From Codonopsis lanceolata (taxonomy: Eukaryota; Streptophyta; Magnoliopsida; Asterales; Campanulaceae), in the NCBI GenBank assembly GCA_013146195.2, contig CM028381.1, positions 99,547,002 to 99,611,001 of the forward strand: a stretch of 64,000 nt of DNA, read 5' to 3'. The notes below the pieces were generated by a model. The model worked only from the letters and a program-made list of their open reading frames with translations. It was not told the DNA's origin and made no database searches. Position numbers and translations under genes: made by a program. Of the stretch, positions 54,466 through 64,000 are shown in pieces; positions within the stretch are counted from its first letter, which is position 1, and each line of letters starts with the position of its first letter.

Positions 54466-54910
54466 TATTTGATTTGTCTACATTTTCAAACTAGGGTTTC
54501 GTCTCAGGATAGAGTGCTAATGACTTTGGGTCATTTCTTATTCTGATCAAGATTATCATCTGTAGATTTGATTACTATTGTGATTGATTGATTATTGATA
54601 GTAGAGATATAACTAGGATTTTGTTTAAAGTGATAATGACGACTCAATAATTTTTTCGTTTTCTGCTTTTTATTGCTTGATTGCATTTTCTTTGGTGTTG
54701 TATTGTTCTTAAATAAGCTGCAAAAGAATCTCCTTTGCTCTTGAGATTTGAATTTTCAAAACTGTATTATGGGAAAATTAATATTAAATTTGCAGTCTTG
54801 GAAACTGAATCGATGCCTAATATTTGCGACCTATTCTAGAATAATAAAATATTTCGACCAGCTCGATTCAACCTTTATTTTAGCTGACCAACTAAGGACA
54901 TTATGAGACT

Positions 54911-54944
<34 letters not shown>

Positions 54945-56209
54945 CTAGTTCTTCTAATTTTTCATTTTGTTGAAATAGAAAAAAAAAAACAGAAAAGGTT
55001 AAAATATTAAACATTGCAAACAATCTTGTTTTACAGAGTTATCTTGATCAACGAATTCAAAAAAGAAAACATCATCGGAATATTCCTATCTTTCATTCTT
55101 TAATATCAAATCAATTAAACCCAAACTCCATCAAACTGAACTTGAACTAATGACACAAAAATCTAACTTCAATCCCAGATCTGCTGTCATGTTGCACACC
55201 AGCTAATAGTCATCACATATAAAGGAATTCATCGTTATTGGGAAGTGGGCATGACTAGATTTATGCATAAGGTTGGGAAATCAGGACACCAAATTTCTCG
55301 TTACTTGATAAGAATAGCCAATGGGTGGTGAACTGATCTCTACCATGATGTTCTCTGAATTCCTAAATAATCTCATTTTTATTTGGTTGAAAGGCTAAAA
55401 AAGCCAAGATGTGATTCAAAAGATCTAAATTTCCCAACCAAGTACTCCCAGTCATACTTTGATCAGTTTGTAACTTGTTTTTTGAAGCAATAACTCTCTT
55501 ATTGGCGAAACCCTCATTATACTGCAGTTTCCTTTTTCTATACCATCATCATTTCACTGATGCTTGGAACAATATGCTGGAGATTTGGCTCGAAAAGGTC
55601 TCAATTCAATGCTATTTATGTGCAAATCTCTTAAGCTTTACTTGATTGTTATGAGTGGGCTACATTAGTATATCGTTTACCAATACTGTCTTTGTGAATG
55701 AAGAAAAGTAGGATTAGAGATATGCCTATAATATGCTTCATAATGTTGTGGCCAGGTCATGGTTTTCGATCTTGGCCCCATATAAAGTGTATTGATTTCT
55801 TTATTTTGGACTTGGCCAATGTCGTTGTCTCAATATTTTGCATCATGTGTGGATAAATAACCAATCAGTTAACTGTTACGTTGAAGTGAACTGCAAATCT
55901 TAATTCATTTTCATGATTCATTTCACAATAACTGAAGTTCCTTTTTCTGGTTTTAGTTTTACGACATTTCCCAACTTTCAAAGGCAGCAGTCTCTTTCTG
56001 GAACACTTGCTCAACTTTAATTACATCTGCTTGCTTGCGTTTTAAATAGCGTGGCTTTCTATTTTGGAATATCAGGCATACATTTGGAGTCTTTCTAGTT
56101 GTGCTGGAAATCAGGTAGACAAAACTTCCATCTTGAGACTCGAACCATCTTTCTGTGTGTCTTAATCTTTTCCTCTAATATATTTTTTCTTTCTTTTAAT
56201 AATCTGCAG
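54466..56209 (+). other. Intron-like non-coding DNA
   Basis: T-rich sequence with no recognised coding segment, containing a TA microsatellite (54913-54942). It lies between the exon-like segment and the methyltransferase exons and may be remnant introns. Confidence 0.45.
54913..54942. repeat. (TA)n microsatellite
   Basis: Fifteen AT dinucleotides. Confidence 0.95.
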
Positions 56210-56508
56210 TAGCCAGTTTTGTTGTGATATCAAGTCTCAGCTAGAGAATGACTTTATAAATCTCTCCAGGCTGAGGTTGGACCAGTTGCATTCCTTTTAT
56301 CATCAACAATATATAAAATTCTGCTTCTGATATAGCTTCTAAAAGATGGTTAAATCTTTAGTTGACTTTAATTAATCTTGCCCAGGGTACTAATGGGGAG
56401 GAAGTGGAGGGAATAAAACCATTGCATTGGTACCCTGAGAATCTTGCCTGACAGTCTAGTTTTTCTCGGATGCAGTTGAGGAAAAACCAAACTCTCGAGA
56501 AGTTTGAA
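56210..56508 (+). pseudogene. TRM4/NSUN2-type tRNA (cytosine-5) methyltransferase fragment
   Basis: Exon 1 (56210-56275, acceptor CTGCAG) encodes SQFCCDIKSQLENDF and, after a one-base slip, LQAE. A GT-AG intron (56276-56385) follows. Exon 2 (56386-56508) encodes GTNGEEVEGIKPLHWYPENL, then A-stop-Q and SFSRMQLRKNQTLEKF. The pattern PLxWYPxNLAW, SRMQLRKNxxLExF is characteristic of the segment ahead of the catalytic domain in plant and animal TRM4/NSUN2 RNA m5C methyltransferases. The conserved tryptophan codon is TGA (56449-56451), so it is a pseudogene. The methyltransferase core is absent. It lies between CACTA-type subterminal arrays, so capture by a transposon is plausible. Confidence 0.75.
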
Positions 56509-57302
56509 GGATGGTATTCTAATAAGCTAGTTCCGATTGCCGAGTTGCATTTACTGACTAATAAGCTATAATGTGGTCATAACACCTCACCCCTCCACCC
56601 CCCAATTACCCACATGCGCACACACAAAATGCAGAAGTTTTCTTTAATTTCTAATGCTAAACTAAAGGTTGTAGGAGAAGAAGCTGTTGTAGAGAATGCT
56701 CATATCATCGTCAAGTGGCTTAACGAGTTTATCTCCTACCCCCACATGATGGTACGTAATATTTGTTATTGTTGAATCTATGTTTTTTTAATCCTATTTT
56801 ATATTCTAAAACGTTTTGATAAAACCCATAATGAATGTCCAAGGGCTACAAGCACATTTTTGTTCAAAATTCATGGCTATAGATCGATGTGAAGGCAAAA
56901 GTATCGGTCATAAGTTAGATTAGTTTGTTTTTCCTCCATGTGCATAGATAGCGTAATTGAGCTTTAACTCAAATGCCATAAGGCATGAATTTTTTCGTAC
57001 AAACTTTTCATGACTTGACCTGCATATTATGCTGTGTCATGAATCTTTTTAGGTCTGTCTTGTAAACTCTTATCTTATGCTTCTTGTCATATCCTTTTCT
57101 CCTTTGTGTTATAGTTCATGAAATATTGTGCAGAATCTTGAATCATTTGTTGGTGCTGGCGTTTGTGAGATGGAAGTCATATGATCCATCTCAAGGAAGT
57201 GGTTCCCCCCTTCACACAACTCCCTTTCAGTGTTATATCATCGGCAACATAACATTAGTAGCTATACATTCTTTAGCCAAACCATTGTTCCAGCAGGTGT
57301 AC
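56509..57302 (+). other. Further exon-like pieces, unassigned
   Basis: 56673-56752 reads GEEAVVENAHIIVKWLNEFI and then a GTACGT donor; 57125-57300 contains ESFVGAGVCEMEV and SYDPSQGSGSPLH in different frames. Both look like coding sequence but match no family I can name and no part of the TRM4 protein I recognise. Between them the DNA is T-rich and intron-like. Confidence 0.4.
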
Positions 57303-57513
57303 GACTACTGAATCACTCAAGTGAACCTGATGGGTCTTCTCATTCTCAACTGAATCGCTCTAATGAACCTAATGGGTCTTATTATTCTCTGTTGAACCGG
57401 ATGGTCCTTCGTCTTCTCGTGGTTGTGATGATTTTGACACTGAAGATAATGGTGATAACGATGATGAATCCGAGTCTAATGATGATTGATTTTTCTGAGT
57501 TATTTTCTTTTGA
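57303..57513 (+). pseudogene. Acidic Ser/Asn/Asp-rich C-terminus
   Basis: The frame LNHSSEPDGSSHSQLN, RSNEPNGSYYSLLN shifts by one base near 57397 into EPDGPSSSRGCDDFDTEDNG and DNDDESESNDD-stop (TGA near 57487). Three tandem motifs of about 14 residues (x-x-EPxGSx-x-S) are followed by an acidic tail. Family unknown. It may be the end of a transposon-borne gene, since CACTA-type subterminal repeats follow. Confidence 0.45.
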
Positions 57514-57775
57514 TTAAATCATGTACTACTTGATTCGTAAAGTTGGATTCTAAGCAAACTTTTTTTTAGATTATTAAGGGTAGTTACGAGTACTTTGATG
57601 TTGACTTATTGAACAACATATTTTGCTAGATGTGGTTATATGACATAATTCTTTAATATGAAATATTATGAGTCGCTTGATTTGAAATATTTTGTATGTT
57701 TTTAGTATATAAATGTGGTACAAATTTATGAAAATTATGGATATCGAGCTAGGTAGGGAAAAATCAATTGTGTTA
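57514..57775. other. AT-rich 3' flank
   Basis: No coding sequence; resembles a 3' untranslated region before the subterminal repeats. Confidence 0.45.
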
Positions 57776-58056
57776 AAGTGATGGTGAATACTATCACATT
57801 TTATAGGGTATTAAATTGTAGAAGCCATCGTTTAATAGGAGCTAATGCGATGGCAATAACAATCACGTATAAGGAATGATGTGATGTTACATATAACAAT
57901 AAAGTGATGGTTAATGCAATTGCGTACTTCAATATAAAGTGATGACCAAAGCAATCACATATTCGGAGATAAAGCAATGGGAAAAACAATTACGCATGCC
58001 ACAATAAAATGATTATAAAAGTAATCATGCATACGGAGATAAAGCGATGATCAATG
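57776..58056. repeat. CACTA-like subterminal repeat array
   Basis: At least six repeats of roughly 40-45 bases with AAAGCGATGG-type and CAATCAC/GCAT-type words (for example ATAAAGTGATGGTTAATG, GGAGATAAAGCGATG). In the reverse complement they resemble the family A subterminal unit at 50988-51562. The array is cut by the Athila LTR at 58057. Confidence 0.6.
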
Positions 58057-59521
58057 TGACGAATGTCAAATCGTCAAAATTAATTTTTCCTCCTTCCTTA
58101 ATAATGAGTATAAGGCAAGTTGGGATCGTATCCGCAGGGAACGTCGAATTTATTTCTTTTTAGAATTTTATGAGTAAGCAGGTTGAGCATAAATTTTGTA
58201 TTTGTTAATTAACTACGAATAAACTTCAAATTAATTAACTGAAACTAATGTAACTAAACTTTTTGGATTTTAAATTAACTAGAAAATAAATTTAAAGACT
58301 AATTAACTAAAAATAAGCAACTTTAATTAAGCTAACAAATTAACAATTAATTTAACTCAATAAAATTTAAATCCAGTCAATGAGTCAATTTTGTCTTGCA
58401 TTTTATTTCTGATCATCGATGCAAAAATATCTCACGGGATTTCAAATAAACCAGTTAAAAGTGTCCACAAACGCCTAACACTCAATCTCTCCTTACCGAA
58501 TTGATAATTAAGAGACGCTCGTTAATTACCGTCTAACCGAGTTACAACCTCCGAGATGCTCGTAAGATTTAATAACTCGGTTGCACTAAGAAGCGAGAGA
58601 CCCGATTCAAAGCCATGTGTATTGAAGCAATATCATGTAACAACGATCATTCGTACCCGTAGTACGGTCCGATTATGCTTGTGATGCCTAAAAGGTGTAC
58701 TACTTGCCACTTTGTTAAATCCGAGGACAATTACGGATCAACGGCGTTAACTAGCTTTGGATTATTTTATTAATTAACATTCTGGCCATTAAACATTAAT
58801 TAAGTACAATAATCCTCCTACGTGTAACACGGAGGACGAACGAATATTCAAAACCCAAATAAGAAATAGCTCAATTTAGATCTCACAGAAATAAAAGCCT
58901 GAGACTTAAATGCTCATTGACTGGAAAAAGGTTACTTAGCTAATAAACATAATTAATTAAAACAACTTACAGAAAAATAACAAGGGTTTTGTTCCAGCAG
59001 GTTATGAACTTCCAAAGAAGAATACAAGTTGCTCACTACTATTCCTAACAATTGTTACTCACTGTTTTCAGAATTACTCACTGCTTGAATCTCTCACTCA
59101 CTGGCCGCCCCCCTTCTGTTCAGAGAATACATCAATAAATACCACTATCTCTTCCCACTAACTCCACTATTTGGTAGTTTTAAAACTACCACTAACTTCT
59201 CAAAACCTCCCACTACTTGCACATTAGAATTTTAATTTAATACATGAACTGAATTAGACAATAATAACTGCATTGTCTAACTGTCTATCAGATCTGCCCG
59301 CAACTTCAGTTACTAGCCTCAGCTCAGCTCCGAAACTGTGGACATCACATGCCCATGTGACCTCTCAAATTTTCCTCTTGGCCTGAATCCAAAGATTTTC
59401 CTCGATTCACATACCGTGTACCTATATCATGATCAACACAAAAACCAACCAAAAGTGTAATGTTTTGCTCTAAAATAATCATAAAACCGACTAAATTTAT
59501 CACACTTTTGGGTTCCCATCA
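58057..59521 (-). repeat. Athila 3' LTR (copy 4)
   Basis: About 1465 bp, TGATGGGAACC (minus strand, from 59521) to ATTCGTCA (58057). Collinear with 21202-22593. Confidence 0.87.
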
Positions 59522-61147
59522 AAATTCCCCCACACCAAACCGATGCGTGTCCTCAAGCATCCTCAACAAGACAAGAATGCATGTTTTTATCTGAACAACT
59601 AATGAAGACATGATTTTACTTGGATGCAAGTATTTTAATGTGCATGACCCTAGGAAAAATTAAAATTCAAGCAAAGTAATGGAATTTTTTTTAAAATGTG
59701 CCATCTAAAGTAACTAACATGTTTTCAGAAAATAAATCTTCAACCTTCATATATGCATGCTTCGACCATCCTCACGGAGACACTCATTCACTCAAGTGTT
59801 TAAATAGGGATATGGATTTAAACGCTCGACTCAGCACCACGAAATGTAATTACCATAAGCTTGCACGTTGATCAAATCGCCATCACTAAGTATGGGTTTA
59901 ATGCACTAATCAAAAGGTCTTTTCACGGTTGTAATGGGGCTAGGGGTTCAAAAAGGGTATGGTAGAGGGATATAAGGTAAAAATGCCAATGAAATTGCAG
60001 GACTGCTCATTACATCTCAGCTTCACTATCACCAAAAAAAATCTGATGAAGCTCCATTCCTCAGTTACAGCACTTCTACCTATCTGAAATTGAGAAGTGA
60101 TGCTTCTGCTCCAGTTTTGCTTTTCTAAATCAATTTATTCACTGCTTCAAACTTTCAGTTTTTTTTTTCTTTCTTTTCTTTTCTCTTTTTTTTTTTTCTT
60201 TTTTTTTCTTTTTTCTTTTTTTTTTTTTTTTCACAGTTCTTGGCATGCTGCCACTACTTTTGCTCTGCTGTACTTTATAGCCATTGAATAACATAAAACT
60301 CTTATTTTGCATACTTCAAAACAAAACTGCATTCAACCCCAAAAATCAAACTTCTTGTTTTCTTGAATCAAACAGAACACACTTCCTCTAACATCCAACT
60401 CACCAACTGCATGAAGCCTATAATTTACATGCAAATCCCACAATTCTTGGCATTGGTCAAGAGAAAGTTAAAAAGGCTAAGGTTCAATTAAATTTGGTTT
60501 AGTCAAAAAAAATAGGTGAGGCTCAAAGGGGTTAACTAGGGGGTAATATTAACAGGTAGGATAGCAAAAAGATAGTTAAAATTGGTTTTTCCTAAGTGCC
60601 TTAATCACGCTAGTGCATAAACCCATTATGTGACCTTGAAATGTACACAACATGCAAGTTCTAGAATGACATCCGAATGCGAGTAAACACAAAAGAAGAA
60701 ATGAGAGCACAATGAACTGAATGCTCCAAAAAAAATGGCCCAAAATCCTCACTTAACATGGTTATAAGTCCACACATGCATATCCACAGTTGAAGAAAAA
60801 TTTTCTGAAAACATGCAAGTAACTTTAAACAAAACATTTCAACTAAAATTCCATCACAGATCAAAAATTCCTCTTTAACCACGATAATGCACATTAAAAT
60901 CTCAAACAAGCCAAACAACATCAAAAATCATGAATCATATCTTCATAGCCAACAAAAATTCCCAACAACAAGATAAAACATGCATTCAAGATTTACCAAA
61001 GCCCAAAATCACCAACATCCAAATTACCAACCAAACCAACATCCAAAACTACCAACCAAACATTATCCCCCCCCCACACCAAAACTTGTCATTGTCCCCA
61101 ATGAATCAAGGAAATAACAAAAGAAAAAGGAAGAAGAACTTCCCTGA
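59522..61147 (-). other. Athila 3' internal non-coding region (copy 4)
   Basis: Terminal purine tract at 59524-59554 and internal tract at about 61067-61098, both with the GAGGACA/GGGACAA then GGTGTGGGGG pattern on the minus strand. A long T/C run (60158-60232) is an A/G-rich tract on the element's sense strand. No coding sequence. Confidence 0.75.
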
Positions 61148-62650
61148 TCAAGAAGACGAAGGAGGAGGCGGCGGGTGAAAGCCAACAAAATTAAAGTAAG
61201 CCATCAACATGGCCTGCAAATGCCGCTGATTGTCATCTAAACGCTGCTGGTTGGCAGCGAGACGCTGAATCGCAGCTTGAAGATCGTGCAAGTCTGGAAT
61301 AGAGGAAGTAGACGGTCCCGCAGTACCTGCAGGAATCAAAGGCTGCTCGGGTGTAGATACACCCGGCTGAGGAGGAATCCCTTCATCAACAAATTTCAAA
61401 AGTCCCATTCTATACAAACACTTAATGTCCAACGGTTCACACTCACATGCCACATTTAAATCATGCTGTTGCAAATTCAAAACACCTAAATTCACCGCTA
61501 ACAGGGTTATCACTGATCCAAGACTCAAAGGTCGAGTTTTCTTTTTCAACACCGCAACAAATTGGCTTGCTAGCCAATAACCAAGATTCACTTTTTTTAT
61601 TTATCATACACCACAAAAAAAACAATTCTGGTTTTGTACAAATATTGGAGCCATCTTTTCGACCGGAAAAACTGTATGCCAAATTTTTTTGAATTATTTG
61701 CAAAGCATGGTCTTTTATACAGCTACTTTTCGAACGACTGGGATTATACGGTTCCCTGTCGTTTGAAATAGTATGCCAGGCCAAATTACAGTCAGCATTG
61801 AAAGGCTCACAATATTCACAAAACGAAATTTCCCTTTCTGATTGGGGAACAGGTCCCGACATAAAGCGCAGAGCATCATTAAATGCATTCAAAGACATAT
61901 TAAAGACCTTCCCCATTAAACGAAATCGTATCAGATTGGGGGTATCCGCAGAAAAAGTTTTTTCAGTATTGAAAACAAAAGTACAATAAAATTCGCGAGT
62001 CAGCTCATCAAATGCAGGAAAGTCTAAAACCCAGAAATTGTCCCAGCCTACATTACGCATAAAATTGGCAATTCTGCCAGACAAATTTAAAGCGTTTAAA
62101 GTAGGAAGATGAAAGGTTTTACCTGCAATGATCCGGCGAGCCAAAATATCGGGGCTGCGCTTGATGGAGGTTTTGGTGTTGAAGTTTAAGCAATTCCCTC
62201 TATGAATCACCTTGTCGAGCACAGCCTTCCCTTTAAGGACTCGAGGTTTCTTGCGCGCAGAATGAGGAAACATTGACATTGGTAATGTCAATGGTTCCTG
62301 GGGCTCTTCGGGATGCGTGGGCAACTCAACCGGCGACTGAGGTTGATGCTCGGAATCTTCCAAAGGTGAATGCGGAGCGGCTTCAGTTGGTGGGGTTCCT
62401 TGTTGACGCGAAGGACCGGCCACATGAGATGCCGGGGCAGAATGGTTGGAACTTGATGCGTCTGAAGAAGTAGGGGAAGCCGGCGGCGCATAAGAATCCG
62501 GCGAAGAGGGAGAAGAAACCGCCAAAGAAGAAGAAGAAGAAGTCGAGATTTCCACAGGCTCGTCGATGTAACAGCCACCCGTCGTGGCATAATTGCGAGC
62601 AATCGACTTGAACGGCGGCGAGGAGGAGCAATGCTTTTCTTTGGGGCCAT
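61148..62650 (-). pseudogene. Athila env-like ORF (copy 4)
   Basis: ATG at 62650 opens MAPKKSIAPPRRRSSRLLAI, a basic start. A shift near 62590 leads to a Ser/Pro-rich region, then a long open stretch with KTSIKRSPDILARRIIAGKTF, LPTLNALNLSGRIANFMRN, WVLDFPAFDELTREFYCTF and SLNAFNDALRFMSGPVPQSE, the putative plant transposon protein domain. A further shift near 61545-61590 precedes KKTRPLSLGSVITLLAVNLG, DIKCLYRMGLLKFVDEGI and a Gln/Asn-rich helix-like region (QRLAANQQRLDDNQRHLQAM) ending in a proline run and PSSS-stop. About 490 residues if continuous. Role unproven; no membrane segment is evident in the domain. Confidence 0.75.
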
Positions 62651-63180
62651 GGCTGAAGGAAACGAGCAACAATGGGTGACCGCAAACCTTGGAGGGGATG
62701 AAGAATTCGCTCAGTTTGATGAAGAAGAAGGGTGCGTGCTTGAAGAGAAGAGAGAAATTAGGGCTAAAAGCCCCAAATTGAAATTGAGCCGTTTTATGTG
62801 AACGCACTCTCCACTATTCACCCGCTTATTTGCCCTTGTTTTCAACCTGTACACTTAGCCCCCTGTAGTTTTTCTGCACGTCCTGAAGAAATTGGAATGC
62901 TCTCAGTATCTCTTGCAACACCCCCTCTGTACAGACTCCTATCCTCTGTACAGACTCTTAATCCTGCTGTGACAACCAAACTTAAAAACAACATTAAATC
63001 AGGAAAAAAAACAAACTAACTAAAACTTAGAAAAACTAAAATTAAAATTACAATAAAATTAAAAAAAAAAATAAAAAAAATAAACAAAATTAAAATAGAC
63101 AAAATTAAAAACATTGGGTTGCCTCCCAATTAGCGCCGCTATTTACCGTCTGTAGCTAGACCCAATGCCTACCCTCAATA
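62651..63180 (-). other. Athila pol-to-env spacer (copy 4)
   Basis: Non-coding. Includes the hairpin at 63113-63130, an A-rich run (63000-63110) and a repeated CTCTGTACAGACTC pair at about 62927-62960. Confidence 0.65.
63113..63130 (-). other. Conserved post-integrase hairpin (copy 4)
   Basis: ATTGGG/AGGCAA/CCCAAT on the minus strand, preceded by AGCGGCGCT. Identical to 17678-17695 and structurally equivalent to 4000-4015. Confidence 0.6.
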
Positions 63181-64000
63181 TTACTCATAAATTGGGTAGG
63201 CCAACGTGATTTCTTCAACGGTTTCCGACACATCAAAATTTTCATAATAAGATTTCAATCGAGTCCCGTTGACCTTGAACACTTTCTGAGTATGCAGACT
63301 CTGAATCTCAAAAACTCCATTGGTCAAAACACTCACAATCACATATGGGCCAGTCCATCGAGATCTCAATTTTGCCTGGCATTAATTTTAATCGTGAGTT
63401 AAACAGCAATACTTTTTGTCCTACTGCAAAACTTTTTCGCCGAATCAACCTGTCATGAAGCTTCTTAGTCCGCTCTTTGTAAAACCGTGCACTATCATAG
63501 GCTTCCAATCGCAACTCATCTAATTCTTGCAGTTGCAGCTTCCTTTCAAGTCCAGCCATTTTAAGATTCATATTGCACTCTTTCACTGCCCAATAAGCCC
63601 TATGTTCGACCACAACCGGAAGATAACACATTTTTCCAAACACCAATCGATATGGCGACATACCAATTGGTGTTTTGTATGCTGTACGATAGGCCCAAAG
63701 TGCATCGTCCAATCTTGAACTCCAATCCTTCCGGTTAGGATTTATCATCTTTTCCAAAATTCCTTTGATTTCTCTGTTTGAAATTTCAGCCTGCCCATTT
63801 GTTTGCGGATGGTATGTAGTTGCTACTCTATGATGTACACCATACTTGAGCATCAATGCTTTCACGCTTCGATTGCAGAAATGAGTCCCTTGATCACTAA
63901 TAACAGCTCTTGGAATGCCAAACCTGCTAAATATGTTAGACCTGAGAAAACTCACTACAACTTTCGAATCGTTAGTCCGGGTAGCTTTTGCTTCTACCCA
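63181..64000 (-). pseudogene. Athila integrase, C-terminal two thirds (copy 4)
   Basis: Enters from the window edge in frame at WVEAKATRTNDSKVVVSF. The second core aspartate is in AVISDQGTHFCNRS, the glutamate in GQAEISNREIKGILEKM. The frame is open down to 63308 (KSFAVGQKVLLFNSRLKLMP), where a one-base shift near 63375 moves the C-terminus (MRSRWTGPYVIVSVL, FKVNGTRLKSYYENF, ending YPIYE-stop at 63181) to another frame. The zinc finger and first aspartate lie beyond the window. Apart from that single indel the domain looks complete, so this copy is younger than copies 1 and 3 or better sequenced. Confidence 0.9.

Larger units (their letters stand above)
58057..64000 (-). mobile_element. Athila-lineage element, second subfamily, minus strand (copy 4)
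   Basis: Minus-strand counterpart of 15980-22593: 3' LTR, 3' internal region, env-like ORF, spacer with hairpin and integrase, continuing past the window end. Reading frames are better preserved than in copy 3, with a few frameshifts. Confidence 0.92.

Noticed and set aside
57303..57513. Acidic tail as the C-terminus of the TRM4 fragment
   Set aside because: The methyltransferase core is absent between them and I cannot match the tail to that family.
60097..60291. Phe-rich open frame
   Set aside because: It is the translation of a long T/C run in the Athila 3' non-coding region.

Overview
This window is plant nuclear DNA, almost certainly from a eudicot with a repeat-rich genome. It carries Athila, Tekay and Tat lineages of Ty3/gypsy LTR retrotransposons, L1-type LINEs, CACTA and Mutator-like DNA transposons, MITEs and a probable Helitron. 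Gene fragments have GT-AG introns. I see no intact host gene, no rRNA or tRNA gene, no CRISPR array and nothing prokaryotic. The species cannot be fixed from the sequence.

Layout. 1-7079 is the gag-tail/pol/env-like part of a decayed Athila element on the + strand. 7080-10542 is a second Athila copy on the - strand (3' LTR plus 3' internal region), tail-to-tail with the first. 10543-15879 is a Tekay chromovirus on the + strand (LTR plus battered gag-pol) that runs into a 100-N assembly gap (15880-15979). On the far side of the gap, 15980-22593 is the 3' half of another Athila subfamily (RNase H, integrase, env-like ORF, 3' LTR). It abuts a Tat-lineage element (22594-27773) whose LTR is split by a 5'-truncated L1 LINE (24778-27560). 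27774-29856 holds an RPA-like gene fragment and a Helitron-type 3' end. 29967-32240 is a minus-strand LINE that keeps ORF1 and the 3' UTR but not ORF2. 32241-36808 is AT-rich DNA with MITE relics.

36809-47187 is the best preserved object: a complete minus-strand Tekay element of 10379 bp with two LTRs of about 2.85 kb, a 5-bp target duplication (GCTTA), an initiator-tRNA-Met primer binding site, a polypurine tract, gag, pol and a C-terminal chromodomain. 47193-58056 is a mosaic of MITEs, direct duplications and CACTA ends. It contains a Mutator-type element with a captured PLATZ transcription-factor fragment (52438-54029, 9-bp target duplication) and broken exons of a TRM4/NSUN2-type RNA cytosine methyltransferase (56210-56508). 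58057-64000 is a minus-strand Athila of the same subfamily as 15980-22593 and leaves the window inside its integrase.

Functionally the window is a nested transposon landscape. Most reading frames are retroelement polyproteins broken by stops and frameshifts. Some of those breaks look like consensus errors in CG-rich sequence rather than true mutations. The points most worth following are a short hairpin with one compensatory base pair downstream of integrase in three Athila copies, a doubled purine-tract motif in Athila, the gene-capturing Mutator element, the methyltransferase fragment between CACTA subterminal arrays, and the Helitron-like RPA unit.
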